This document shows, piece by piece, positions 23,281-34,900 of a stretch of 64,000 bases of DNA. The translations under genes and the position numbers were made by a program. Below the pieces are notes generated by a model, which saw only the letters and a list, made by a program, of their open reading frames with translations, did no database searches and was not told where the DNA came from. Source of the stretch: Calothrix anomala FACHB-343. GTDB taxonomy: Bacteria; Cyanobacteriota; Cyanobacteriia; Cyanobacteriales; Nostocaceae. Where the stretch lies: assembly GCF_014696435.1 (NCBI RefSeq), contig NZ_JACJQG010000039.1, forward strand, positions 21,607-85,606, given 5' to 3'. The stretch's first letter is position 1, and every line of letters starts with the position of its first letter.

Positions 23281-24804
23281 CTATAGTTTTAAGCCACCTT
23301 GTTGCAATTTTTTAAACGGATCGAGTAGAAAATCACTAATCCGGCGTTGGCGGACAATAACTTCGGCTGTTGCTGTATCTCCTGGATTTAAGGGAATACA
23401 TTTATTACCAGAAGAAATACAATTTTGTTTTAAACTAATTTCTAAGTTATAGGCTGCAACTTTACCATTAGGTGTATCCACCTCTGTAGTAGTAGGCGAA
23501 ATTTTAATTAATTCCCCCGATACAACACCATAATCCTGAAATGGGTAAGCATCAAATTTTAATTTAACTGGCAATCCTTTTTGTAAAAAACCACTTTCGG
23601 TAGTTGCCATTTGTGCCCGGATAATTAAAGGTGAATCTAAAGGTGCAATTTCTGCCATCATTGTTCCTGATTGCACTACAGAGCCAGCTTTTTGAATTGG
23701 CAACTGAAACAGTTTACCATTCACAGTTGCTTTAATTTCTCGTTGTCCTAATTGAAATTTTAATGATGTAATCTGACTTTTGGTTTGAGCAATTTCTGCT
23801 TGGAGAGAAGCAATTTCTGTATCTAAGTTCTTTTGCTGTTCTGTAATTTTTAACACAGCTAACTTACCGGAACGCATTAAGGTTTGATAACCTCTTTCTT
23901 GTTCTTTGAGTCGCAATTCTGCTTGTTCAATATCTGCACTAATTTGGCGAATATTGCGCTCATAGCTACTCTGCTGTTCTGTTAAACGTAACTTAGCTTG
24001 TGCGATATCTGATTTACTTTGTTCGTATAATTTTTGCTTGTCTTTTGCTAAATCTTGCTTTTCTACAAGGTTAATTTCGGGAATAATTCCTTGTTGTTTT
24101 AGCTTGTTATAACGTTCCACCTCTCGCTGAGTACTAGATAAAGTACTCTCCATCAAATTACTTACAATTCGGCTGTGTTCAAGAGTTTGTCGCGCTTGAT
24201 TAACTTGAGCTAATCTCTCGTCTTTCTGTAATGTATAGGCATTTTTTAATGTAAGAATATTTTGTCTTGCTTGGTCAACTTGAGCTTGTTTTTCTAACTG
24301 TTGCGATTGGTTTTGTTGTTGTTGAGTTGTTAAAGATACAATTAACTGATGTTTAGCAGAATTTAACTGCGAAAGTCGATTTAATTGTCCTTCTAATTTA
24401 TCTTGAACCTGGCGTAGTTCAGCTTTAACTAATTCTGATTCTAATAATAATAAAGTTTGTCCAGATTTAACTAATTCACCCTCTTTAACTCGAATTTCGG
24501 CAACAGTTCCAGCCACAGGAGCATCGAGTTTAATTGTCTGATCTTGAGGCTCAATACGCCCTCTAGCTGTGCCAGTTTCATCAACTTTAGATAATACTGC
24601 CCAAGGTAAAATTATTGAGACAAAAATGACTAAAAAATATAACAATCCTCTTGTCCAAACTTGGGGAAGGCTTTCGAGAGATTCTTTTGTAATTTCAGCC
24701 CAGTCATCTCTTTTGATTACTGGAGATGGTGTTACTAAAGTTTCTGTATGGGGTTTATCTGTTATTATGGAATTTTTGACCCTACCATTTAATACATCTG
24801 TCAT
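23281..24804 (-). CDS. HlyD-family periplasmic adaptor (membrane fusion protein)
   Basis: The 507-aa protein has one TM segment at about 54-72, a biotinyl-lipoyl-like half (VAGTVAEIRVKEGELVKSGQ), a long alpha-helical hairpin (about 130-345, Gln-rich coiled coil), then the second lipoyl half and a beta-barrel (VKLKFDAYPFQDYGVVSGEL). The C-terminal part ends with TATAEVIVRQRRISDFLLDPFKKL, typical of HlyD. It bridges the ABC exporter to an outer-membrane channel, which is not encoded here. It lies 112 bp after the ABC gene and 64 bp before the PPIase gene. Confidence 0.93.
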   Translation of the reverse strand: MTDVLNGRVKNSIITDKPHTETLVTPSPVIKRDDWAEITKESLESLPQVWTRGLLYFLVIFVSIILPWAVLSKVDETGTARGRIEPQDQTIKLDAPVAGTVAEIRVKEGELVKSGQTLLLLESELVKAELRQVQDKLEGQLNRLSQLNSAKHQLIVSLTTQQQQNQSQQLEKQAQVDQARQNILTLKNAYTLQKDERLAQVNQARQTLEHSRIVSNLMESTLSSTQREVERYNKLKQQGIIPEINLVEKQDLAKDKQKLYEQSKSDIAQAKLRLTEQQSSYERNIRQISADIEQAELRLKEQERGYQTLMRSGKLAVLKITEQQKNLDTEIASLQAEIAQTKSQITSLKFQLGQREIKATVNGKLFQLPIQKAGSVVQSGTMMAEIAPLDSPLIIRAQMATTESGFLQKGLPVKLKFDAYPFQDYGVVSGELIKISPTTTEVDTPNGKVAAYNLEISLKQNCISSGNKCIPLNPGDTATAEVIVRQRRISDFLLDPFKKLQQGGLKL

Positions 24805-24916
24805 GAATCTTCCTTGATTTTAATTTTAAATTAAGCTCTTAATTACAAGATGAAATTAAATTCAGATTTAATTGGGGCAAAACATCTAGGGTGAGTATCT
24901 CCCACCCTAATTTAAT

Positions 24917-27667
24917 CTAGTTTAATCCTTGAAATTGCTGTTGATTGAGGTAAAAATAATGCCCGCGTTTCACCATTAATTCTGCATGGGTTCCACTCTC
25001 GATCAATACGCCTTTGTCTAGTACCAAAATCATATCGGCATTTTGTACAGTAGAGAGTCGATGAGCAATCACTAAGGTAGTTCTTCCCTTAAGAATAGTG
25101 TTTAAGTTTTGCTGAATAATTTTTTCTGACTCTGTGTCTAAGTGGGAAGTAGCCTCATCTAAAATAAGCAAGCGAGGATTACCTAATAAGGCTCTAGCTA
25201 TAGCTATGCGCTGTCGTTGTCCGCCAGATAATAACCCACCACCTTCACCAATTTGGGTTTCATATCCCATTGGTAATTTTTTAATAAACTCATCAGCACC
25301 CGCTAATTTTGCTGCTTCGATCACTTCGCTTAAAGGTGCGCCGGGATGTCCTAAGCTAATATTTTCGCGAATGGTTCCACCAAATAAAAATGTATCTTGG
25401 TCAACTACGCCTACTTCTTGGCGTAAGGAACGCAGGGAAATACTAGTAATATCTTGTCCATCAATGAAGACTTTGCCATCTGTAGGGGGATATAAGCCTA
25501 AAACTAGCTTAGAAATAGTAGTTTTTCCAGAGCCGCTACGCCCTACCAGTGCTACCATTTGTCCAGTTTTGATTTCAAAAGTGAGATTTTCTAAGATATT
25601 AATATCACTTTCTGGGTGATAGCGGAATGTAACATTTTCAAAGCGAATATTGCCTTGAATATATGGTAAATTCTGTCGTGCTTGGTGTTGTAAATCTTCC
25701 TCTGGTTCTGTATCCAGAACATCATTAATCCGTTCTACAGCAATCACTACTTCTTGCAATTGATTCCACAAGACAATTAAGCGTTGGAAAGGGGTAATAA
25801 TATTGCCTAAAAGCATATTAAAAGCTACCAACTGCCCAATAGTTAGCTGGTTTTCAATTACCAAATGTGCCCCAAACCATAGCAAGGCGGTTGTAACTAT
25901 TGCTTCAATGGCATTGCTGAAAATTTGCAGGCGATTACTGATAACTTGTCCAGAAAAGTTAGTTTTTATTTCTTTATTTAATAACTCTTCCCAATGCCAA
26001 CGAACTGTATGCTCTACTGCTGTAGCTTTCACAGTTCTAACACCAGTTAGAGCTTCGATTAAGTAACTGCTTTCATTGGCTACAGCATTAAAGATTTCGC
26101 GGGAAATTCTTTGTAAAAAAGGCGTGGCAATTAATGCTAATAAAGCAAACGGCGGTACAATTACCAACACTAGCAACGCCATTTTCCAACTGTACCAAAA
26201 CATTAATCCTACATAGATAAATACTGTGAGTAAATCTAGGAGGATAGATAATGCTTCACCGGAAAGGAAGCGTTGAATTTTACGGTTTTCTTGAACGCGC
26301 GAGATTATATCCCCTACATAACGGGACTCAAAAAAACTCAAGGGTAAACGTAAGGTATGGCGGATAAAACCAACGATTAGTGCCAAGTCTATACGATTGG
26401 CTGTGTGGTCTAGCAGATATTGCCGCAAACCTGTCATTGCTACTCGAAACAGGCTAAAAATCAGCAATCCGATACCAACAGCAGTTAAGGTGAGTTGCGA
26501 TCGCTGTACAACTACTCGGTCTAAAATTAACTGGGTAAATAGGGGTGTAATCAGCCCAAATATCTGGATAAATACCGAAGCAATCAATACTTCCAGCATT
26601 ACCAAACCGTGAGGCTTGAGTAACTCAAAGAATTGCCAAAAGGGGGTAGAGGTTTCTTTGGCATCTTTAAGCATAGCTGTAGGTTGCAGCAGCAATGTAT
26701 AACCAGTCCAGCCTGCTTGGAACTCTGCATGAGTGAGGGTGCGTTGTCCAATACCAGGGTCGGCAACTATGACATGTTTCTGGGTAATTTCGTAGACTAC
26801 AATGTAATGTTTGCCTTCCCAATGGACAATTGCAGGTAATTTTTGCTTGGCTAACTGATTCAGACTCGCCTTGACAGGTCTGGTTGCAAAACCTAAACTT
26901 TCCGCCGTCGTTAACAAACCCCGCAATGATGCGCCATTACGGTCTACATTGGCGATATCCCGCAACCGATTGACGCTAAAGCGTTTACCCCAATAGCGAG
27001 ACACCATCACTAAACAAGCTGCACCGCAGTCTGATGCACTTTGCTGGGCAAAAAATGGATAGCGGCGAGTCACTCTTTGCCATAAATGCCCAACTTGCTG
27101 AGTAGGTTTGGGAAAATAGGCTTTACTAATCTTTTTTTGTGGTGGTTCTGGAGTAGAGATTGCAGAAATAGCTGTTTGATGATTTGGAGTTGATGGGTAG
27201 GCGTAGCCAGTCGTGGACATCGCAGTTACAGGTGAGTTATCTGTGTCTTCTTGAAGAGAATTGCGAGATAACGCTGTTTGCCACAAATGCTGCCTAATTT
27301 CAGGATAATTAGCCATCAATGGTTGCAACAACTCACCAGGAATAAAGCACAACTGCAAATTTATCGAAGCCCTAGCAGCATAAGGTTTTAACTCAGCCTC
27401 CGGAAACAAAGTAAATTCCCCAAATGAATTTCCGGACTCCAAAGTGGTGATTAACTCACCTACATTGTCAAGCAACCTCACCTTACCGGCAATCACAATA
27501 TAGATACCTGGTTCAGCGTCAGTTCCTTGCCAAAACTTACCAACTTTGGGGTTGAGAAATTTAACTTGTTGCAAACATTGTTGAAATTCTGTCTCGGAAA
27601 GTGAGTACCCCAAAATATTGCTGAATTGTTCCAGAGACACTAACAGATCTGATAGATTTTGCACCAT
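24917..27667 (-). CDS. Peptidase-containing ABC exporter with N-terminal cNMP-binding-like domain
   Basis: Domain order over 916 aa: cyclic-nucleotide-binding-like domain (about 10-115, with SGNSFGEFTLF), linker, C39 peptidase (about 205-335; Cys214 in SASDCGAACLV, His287 in GKHYIVV, Asp303 in VADPG), six-TM domain (about 350-640), and ATPase (about 675-915: VGRSGSGKTT, LSGGQRQRIAIARALL, LLILDEATSHLD, VIAHRLST). The peptidase dyad is intact, so it can cut double-glycine leaders while exporting. The architecture resembles cyanobacterial HetC. The peptides at 15.8-22.2 kb are the obvious candidate substrates; the RTX giant upstream is an alternative. Confidence 0.93.
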   Translation of the reverse strand: MVQNLSDLLVSLEQFSNILGYSLSETEFQQCLQQVKFLNPKVGKFWQGTDAEPGIYIVIAGKVRLLDNVGELITTLESGNSFGEFTLFPEAELKPYAARASINLQLCFIPGELLQPLMANYPEIRQHLWQTALSRNSLQEDTDNSPVTAMSTTGYAYPSTPNHQTAISAISTPEPPQKKISKAYFPKPTQQVGHLWQRVTRRYPFFAQQSASDCGAACLVMVSRYWGKRFSVNRLRDIANVDRNGASLRGLLTTAESLGFATRPVKASLNQLAKQKLPAIVHWEGKHYIVVYEITQKHVIVADPGIGQRTLTHAEFQAGWTGYTLLLQPTAMLKDAKETSTPFWQFFELLKPHGLVMLEVLIASVFIQIFGLITPLFTQLILDRVVVQRSQLTLTAVGIGLLIFSLFRVAMTGLRQYLLDHTANRIDLALIVGFIRHTLRLPLSFFESRYVGDIISRVQENRKIQRFLSGEALSILLDLLTVFIYVGLMFWYSWKMALLVLVIVPPFALLALIATPFLQRISREIFNAVANESSYLIEALTGVRTVKATAVEHTVRWHWEELLNKEIKTNFSGQVISNRLQIFSNAIEAIVTTALLWFGAHLVIENQLTIGQLVAFNMLLGNIITPFQRLIVLWNQLQEVVIAVERINDVLDTEPEEDLQHQARQNLPYIQGNIRFENVTFRYHPESDINILENLTFEIKTGQMVALVGRSGSGKTTISKLVLGLYPPTDGKVFIDGQDITSISLRSLRQEVGVVDQDTFLFGGTIRENISLGHPGAPLSEVIEAAKLAGADEFIKKLPMGYETQIGEGGGLLSGGQRQRIAIARALLGNPRLLILDEATSHLDTESEKIIQQNLNTILKGRTTLVIAHRLSTVQNADMILVLDKGVLIESGTHAELMVKRGHYFYLNQQQFQGLN

Positions 27668-28286
27668 GAATCCCTGAGTCTGTTCCTAATTTTGCTAAAT
27701 GAATCGGCAAAAATTCATTATTATCTAACGTATTGCTTGATTTAAGGTCGCTAATTAAAATTTGCGCACCATTAGCTTTTTCTAAGGTTTTTTCTTCAAC
27801 AGTTATGGCTTTTCCTCTAATCGATAGCCCCATTTGCTTCAGCAGTCGATTGATGTGATGACCGCTAACTTTAATTCCTAATTCTTTCGCTAACTGTTGA
27901 CTCAACCAGTTACCTGTCCAACGCCGAAAAGAATAGCCGTAATCACGAGGACTGTTACCGACAAGTTCTTTTAAACGTTCTAAAAATTCTTCATTTACTG
28001 CTTTAGGACGACCAATTGCACAATCTTGCCATTGATGAGCCATCCCAGTACGTGCTATGTGCATCCAATGCCTAGCGGTTGCTGGACAGCACCCCAATGT
28101 CTGACAAATTGTGGTTTGAGATTTTCCTTCATCTGTCAGCAACATAATTTCAATGCGCTGACGGTAAGATTCAGCTAGATTTTCTTGTAAACTCTTTTGC
28201 AGAATTTTGCGCTGAAAAGCTGTTAAACATTTACCATCAACTTTACTTGAATATTTAGTGCCAGTTTCTGTTTGGTAGTACATCAT
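27561..28286 (-). CDS. HTH protein of transposase-like origin, first gene of the export operon
   Basis: The 241-aa protein carries an IS630-type N-terminal HTH (AESYRQRIEIMLLTDEGKSQ, then ICQTLGCCPATARHWMH) and a second winged-HTH region (PRDYGYSFRRWTGNWLSQQL, then INRLLKQMGLSIRG). The catalytic DDE domain of a transposase is missing, so it looks like a DNA-binding protein derived from a transposase, possibly a regulator. Its 3' end overlaps the ABC gene by 107 bp in another frame, which implies translational coupling or that the last 35 residues are non-essential. No inverted repeats or target duplications are seen around it. Confidence 0.7.
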   Translation of the reverse strand: MMYYQTETGTKYSSKVDGKCLTAFQRKILQKSLQENLAESYRQRIEIMLLTDEGKSQTTICQTLGCCPATARHWMHIARTGMAHQWQDCAIGRPKAVNEEFLERLKELVGNSPRDYGYSFRRWTGNWLSQQLAKELGIKVSGHHINRLLKQMGLSIRGKAITVEEKTLEKANGAQILISDLKSSNTLDNNEFLPIHLAKLGTDSGIHGAKSIRSVSVSGTIQQYFGVLTFRDRISTMFATS

Positions 28287-28737
28287 ATCTAACTAGCTAT
28301 CTTCTAAGTTTCTCGGTGAGTTAATCGAGTTCGATTATCGTCCATTCATAAATCAATCAAGATTTAAAAGAGCCTTATTCTGGCAAAATTGTTTGATAAT
28401 TACTAGCTAAATCCAGATTATTGCATATTGATGACAATCTTAATTTACATCTTTCAAGCATTACTTTTAAGGAACGTATAAATCCAGCATTGACAGTTCA
28501 TCATAAAAGCCATTTAACTATGCACTCCTGTCATATATAAGATTCTTAATATATGAATAATTAGAACTACGATAAAGTAAAGATATGGTTAAAAACTAGT
28601 TGTTGCGTGTTTAAAAATTTGTTTTTATATTTAAATCAATGAATATAAAAAATAGTTAATAATCCTAAATGTTCAGTATTTTTTAAGATATCTTTAAAAG
28701 GAATTATAAAATAATTGTGAAATTTGAAGAGGCTGTT

Positions 28738-28767
28738 CCCGGATTTCTCACATGTGAGAAATTCGGG
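28738..28767. repeat. 30-bp near-perfect palindrome
   Basis: CCCGGATTTCTCACA and TGTGAGAAATTCGGG form a palindrome without a loop, with one G-T pair. It is not followed by a T-run in either direction, so it is more likely a protein-binding site or a mobile-repeat trace than a simple terminator. Confidence 0.6.
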
Positions 28768-28800
28768 AAAATTGCTTTGCACTTTTAACAGATAATTTTA

Positions 28801-28822
28801 GGGGCACAAAATCTTGTGCCCC
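28801..28822 (-). terminator. Probable terminator of the giant gene
   Basis: GGGGCACAA and TTGTGCCCC form a 9-bp stem with a 4-nt loop, about 98 bp past the stop of the giant gene. On the minus strand it is followed by TAAAATTAT, a moderately T-rich tail. Confidence 0.6.
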
Positions 28823-28919
28823 TGGCTTCGTAGTCTATTTAAATTTTGTCAGCCTTGTTGCTACCTCCAAAAAATAATACATTTTTGCTGCAATTGCTGC
28901 GGTGATGCGAGGAATGGTC

Positions 28920-31900
28920 TTAGGTTAAGGGAAGACCTGTAGCGCGATCGTCTTCTGGTGCGCCTTGGGTGTCCTGTTGCCCATTGAACTTAATATTTTG
29001 GGGATCGCGTGGAGAACCATTTTCGCCTGAGGTGGTTAAACCAAGTTCACCATTTGGCTCAGTTAAAGTTTGATCGGCACCGCTTGATTTACCCAAAGCG
29101 AGCAGGAATTGCTGGATAGCGGGAGACGGCGATCGCACAACGGTAGGATTACCAAAGTTTTTAAATGGTACCCAGTAGCTATTGTATTCGCCATTCCAAT
29201 CAAACAAGCGATCGCCGCCTGTGTTAGCAATCAGTACATCTAATCCGCCACCACCAAAGGCAAAGTCGCGATCGGCAAATGCTGGCGCATCAGGTTGATC
29301 GTTTAAACCACCATTTGTATCAAGATTGTCATCGGCGTTGATGACATCATCACCCAAACCACCGAAGAGACGGTCATTTTGAGTGCCACTGACTAACCAG
29401 TCATTGCCCCAATCGCCAAAGATGTTGTCTTTACCGTCGTTAATTTTGTTACCCGCAGCATCAACAGCATCAAAGTTGAGGAAGAAGTTAGCAATTTTCG
29501 CCACTGGATTGTTGGCATCATAAGCAGCCAGTTTCCGGGTTACTGGATCGTAGCCTAGTGTATTGGTATTGGTAACTGGATTGCTGTTGTAGAAAGCAGC
29601 TTGTGCTTCTGCACCAGAAATACCATCGTCCCCTGCACCACCGTGGAGGAAGTCATCACCTAAACCACCGTAGATAGTATCATTACCGCCTAAAGTCTCC
29701 GCCGCTAAATCAACTGTCTTATGTAAGCGACCAGTGATGTAAACCCAAGCACCTGTGAATTGTCCAGAAATGCTGATGTTGGTTTGGGCGTTGATGGTGT
29801 TAATACCGTAGAGAGTTTCGGTTAATCCATTGCGGCTGGTAAAGATTTTGCCATCATCACCGAGGATACCGTCTTCGCCAGCACCGCCATAAATGCGATC
29901 GCTTCCTGTACCGCCGTAGATATCATCATCTTGTCCTTCACCAAAGATGACATCGTTACCCGTCATACCGTGAATCACATCATCACCGGATTCACCGTGC
30001 AACACATCAGCCGTACCGCGATCGCTAGTTGCACCACCTTGAGTGTAATCCAGCAATTGTATCGCCCGGGGAATTAGCTTCAGGGAACCATAGAAGTCAT
30101 AGCTGAAGGTGAGGAATTGACCGTTATTGCCAACTAAACGCAGGATATTACCGTTATCACCGAGGATGTAATCTGCATCGCGGGCATGACCGTTGGCTGA
30201 TTGATCGCCCAAGTCATTGCGGGCAATGTCAGTACCAGCACCACCAAAGATAGTATCAGCGTCATCTGGTCGCTGGGTTGGCGCAGTCAAGCTAAACAGG
30301 TTAGAACTGCCGCCGACAATATCATCTTGACCCAGGTTACCGAAGATTAAATCTTTACCGCCATTACCTTCGATGTAGTCGTCGCCATCAGTACCAACAC
30401 CAGCGAAATCTTCTACAGAGGCGGTAGTTGTGTTCAGGGAAACTGCACCATCACCTTGAATGGTATCGTCGCCCAGTTGACCGAAGATGACATCATGTTG
30501 TGCGCCACCTGCAATGCTGTCATTACCAAAGGTGTTGGCAACTGGGGTGTCGGAGTGATCAAACAGTGTAATTGTCCGTTCTTCCACACCTGTGGGGTTG
30601 ATTTGTGAACTGCCGTTGACTTGGGCTGTACCATTAGCATCATAGATGACTTGACCGTTGAGGGTGCGGATACGCGGACTGAGGGCATCACCACGGCGGA
30701 GAATTGAGGCGTTATCACCTGCGATCGCATCGTTACCTGTACCACCATCTAGGATGTCATTACCATCATTTCCGCCAGCTACATTGTGTCCGCCAATGAT
30801 GTCATCATCACCTGCTTCACCGGAGACTGTATCATTGCCTTGACCAGCGATCGCAATATCCTTACCAGCCCCAGCCAAGATGCTGTCATTTCCACCCAAG
30901 GAATTTCCGGCTGCATCTGTGTTGGCGGTGTCGATGGAAGTAAAGGTAAATGGTTTAGTCAGTGTGGAGAGTGGTAGGAAATTGGCGTTAACGTCACCTT
31001 CAACCACACCGTTATCACCAAATATTAGGTCGTTGTCATCGCCTGCATTAATTTGGTCATTGCCAACACCACCGAAGACAAAATCATTGCCAGCACCAGA
31101 GTTAATGGTATCGTTACCGCCATCCTTGACATTGGTTGTCTTAATGCGGTCTATATCGGCTGGGTCATTATCAGTTTCTACGTAGCTAACGTAGCCGTTG
31201 TCACCAAGAACAATATCATTACCTGTGCCTGTGGTAATGTTGTCGCTAGCAAAGCCGCCGAGAACAATATCTTCACCGCTTCCTGTGGTAATTGTGTCAC
31301 CGCCGCCAAGATTGCTATCAGTAGTTTCAATGCGATGGACATTACCAGCAGGAATTGTTACTTTCCCACTGTCACCGATGACGATGTTATTACCATCACC
31401 AGCATTTACGGTGTCGTTACCATTACCGCCGAGAACAATATCTTCACCAGTGCCTGTAGCAATTGTGTCATTGCCACCACTGGCGGAATTAGCAGTTTCT
31501 ACCTGGATGACATTGCCAGTATTAAGGATTCTGGATGTTCCTGTTGTTTGAGTAATAATACCGTAGTCGCCCAAGATAATGTTGTCGCCGCTACCGCCAT
31601 CAATACTGTCATTGCCGACTGTGAGGGCATCGCGGGAGGTGTTAACGCTAGAATTGACGTTTGGCACAGTTAATTCCCTGGTGGCGGTATCAAGGTTGAA
31701 ACCAGCATCACCGTAGATGTGGTCAGCGCCGCCTTGGCCGTTGATGTTGTCATCGCCGGAACCGCCTGCAATTTGGTCACCTGCTTGACTACCTGTAATG
31801 CTGTCATTACCTGCACCACCGTAGATGCTGACATTCTTTGTGGAAACTGAGGCGTTGATAATATCGTTACCTGGGTTGCTGAAACTGTAAGCAAAGCCTG

Positions 31901-34900
31901 GGTTAACTTGGTTTGCTGTGTCGGTGTAACGACTACCATCTTGAGTGGTATCGCCAAAGATAGCCAGTGGTGCATCCTTTCCTCTGGAATCGAGTCCACC
32001 GCGATCGCTCACCGTAATGGTGTCATCACCACCGCCACCGTGAATGGCGGTCATTGCGCCGTCTGCTGTTTTCGCAACTGTTAATTGGTCGTTACCTTGA
32101 CCAAGCAGTACTTCTACAACCTCAAAGTTGTTGTAAGTTACTCCAGTTGCACCCATTCCCAGTCCAGTGAGGGTATTTGCTGTCAAGTTGCCGGAAGTAT
32201 TGGCAGTGCTGCCATCATTGAATGCAGTCACCACATCCAAGGTTTCATCTTCATTGACGAAGAAATTAGGTGACAGATTGTTGATGGCATATTCAGTGTT
32301 AGCATCGGGTGTTCCCCAACTTGGGTCAGGTAGTGAGGGGTTTTGCAGCGTTAGTACAGTTTGATCGCTGTTTTGAGTTACACCAATAATCCGCCAGAAT
32401 CGCCGTAGTCCATTACCTCGGCTGATTTCTAAAGTTTTGCCAATTAAGTCATTCAGGAGACTGAGTACATCTGCTGTCGCCACAGTCATGGTGTTATTAG
32501 CGGCTGAGTAAGCAATTACCTTTCCTGTAGAAGCGAGTAAATTCGTTTCATTGGGAAGCAGTACAGGTTCAGCCAAGGAGGTTGACCCTTCGCCACCGTA
32601 GCCGTCAATAATTAGTTGACCTTGGATACCATCAACTTTGTGAGAACCTTCTTGCGCTGGTAACGAGTTAGTTCCAGCCGCGACTGTTGGCGCATCGCCA
32701 CCCAAGCTGAAGCGATCGCTACCCAGTCCGCCGAATAGCTTGGTGACAACTCCTGTATTGGTAGACAGAACATAGAATTCGTCGTCACCTTCCGCACCGT
32801 CAATAATTACCGTCTCAATATTCGTGTAATTAACTGTCCGTCCCGCGCCAGAGATAGCGTTAGCTGTTACCACAAATTTGTCAGCAAATTCTGTACCGAT
32901 AACCTTCAGGGTATCATTACCATCACCGCCGTTGAGGTTAACTGGGGCATTGACAACGTATTGAATATTGTCTACGCCCTGACCAGCCGTGACATTATTA
33001 TCACTAGAACCTTCTTCCGCAAAGGCGCGAATCACAAACAGGTCATCATTATCGCCGCCATTGAGGTTGAGTACTGCTTTGTTGCGGTAGACAGTAAATG
33101 TATCATTACCCGCATCCCCATCCAGGGTAGTAGTAAAGCTGACACCGTTACTTAAGTAGCCGCGAGTTGTTTGAACTGTCTCAAATACATCTTTGGCAGC
33201 GACTCCGGCGGCAGCATCTCGTTGCGACTTGAAGATTTGTCCGACTTGGAAGTTGTCGTTACCGCTACCACCACTGATAGTAGTTTCTGCCCAGTTATCA
33301 TCTAAGGTGACGGTATCATCGCCATCCTGGGTGTTAACGTTGAGTTTTTCTAGTTTCAGGGTGTAATTGATTCGTTCCACATCAACAAATGGATTTCCGT
33401 GGAGCGCGGCGACAAAAGCAACACCATTTACTCTATCTTCCGCCGCCCGCAGGAGGAAATTATCTGCAACGCTGGTACCGAAGACAGTCAATTTATCCTC
33501 AAGCGTATCAGCACCAGTGTCGAAGACATTAATAATGTAGTCGGTATCACTGCCTGTAATGTTGACGGTGTAATTATCGCTGCCTGCTTGACCATCCAGA
33601 GTAAGGTTGTTTCGGCTGCTTTGATCGCGGCGGGTTTTATCTAGGGATGGCAGGCGGTCTACAATTATCTGGTCGTTGCCGTTACCGCCAAGTACCGAAG
33701 TATTACCGACTAATTCTTGGAGACGCAGAGTAATTGAATCTGCATTAGCTTCACCTTGAATTAAGACGTTGGCAGCGATAATTTGACCATTCAAGCTAAC
33801 AGTAGTTCCGACTGTGTCAGCATTGCTGTAATCACCAAGGATAGTGATATTTTGCTGGGCAGAAATCAGGCTATTAGCATCAGTCGTGATGTTATCGCCA
33901 ACCCGCAGGATGACAGAACCATTGGCGGCGGTGACTTGGGCAGTACCATCAAGGAGTAAGTCTTCACCTGTGGCGGCGGTTTCCTTGACAGTTAGACGAA
34001 CATCACCTTGGGCAGCATCTACACTGTTAATATTCAGTCCGCTAACAATTTCCGTGATGTAGATATTGTTGGTTGCTGTGGCTTTGAGTTTACCATCTGT
34101 TGGTTTTGCGGAATCGATTTCTAAATCGTTGGTGACTTCGCCAATGCTGCCAGCTGTAGCAGTGAGGTTGATGTTGACACCCTCAATATTAACTGCATCA
34201 CCGTTAGCATCCAGAATTGAGCCATTCTTAGCTAAGAGTGTGACATCTGCGGTTTGGGACTTGATCGAGTCAACTCGCAGATCGCCGTCGGTTTCAATTA
34301 AGTAAACTCCACCGTTGGCTGTAGCTGTAACAGTTCCCGGTGTAGCATTGGATGAATCAATATCAAAGGGGTTAGCTGCACTAGCGATCGCGCCACCAGC
34401 CGTCAACTTGATACTCACAGCATTAATTTCGCTGTTGTCATCATCCAGGGCATCAATTATTGAGCCATCGGCATTAATTGTGACTGTACCGCTTGTGGCT
34501 GTAATTGGGTCAATCTTCACATCCCCATCCACATCTAAGTTGACATCACCAGCAGTAGAGACGATATCGGCAACATTTAGAGAAGCAACACTGTGTAAGA
34601 AGACATCGTTACCAACGGATGCGCTAAAGTTACCAGCTTTAATTTCTACATCAAGGAAGTTACCGCTAGTACCAATATCTCCGCCTGCTTGCAGGTAAAC
34701 ATTACCCGTTGCTGGTGCAGTTACATTACCAGTAAAGATATTAACTACCGTAGCATTGGTATCATTAAAGGCATCGAAAATATCACTCTGCGCTCTCAGG
34801 TCTACAGAATTACCCGCAGACACCTTACCAACAGTCATATCCCCTTCTGCTACCTGAATAGAAACACTACCACCAGCAGTCACTCTCGATACATACAGGT

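Larger units (their letters stand above)
28287..28919. other. Intergenic region between giant gene and export operon
   Basis: AT-rich DNA that must hold the promoter of the HTH-ABC-HlyD-PPIase operon (minus strand). No clear -35/-10 could be fixed. Two strong hairpins (28738-28767 and 28801-28822) lie near the 3' end of the giant gene. Confidence 0.55.

Noticed and set aside
27561-28286. Active insertion sequence
   Set aside because: The HTH frame lacks a DDE catalytic domain and no terminal inverted repeats were found around it.
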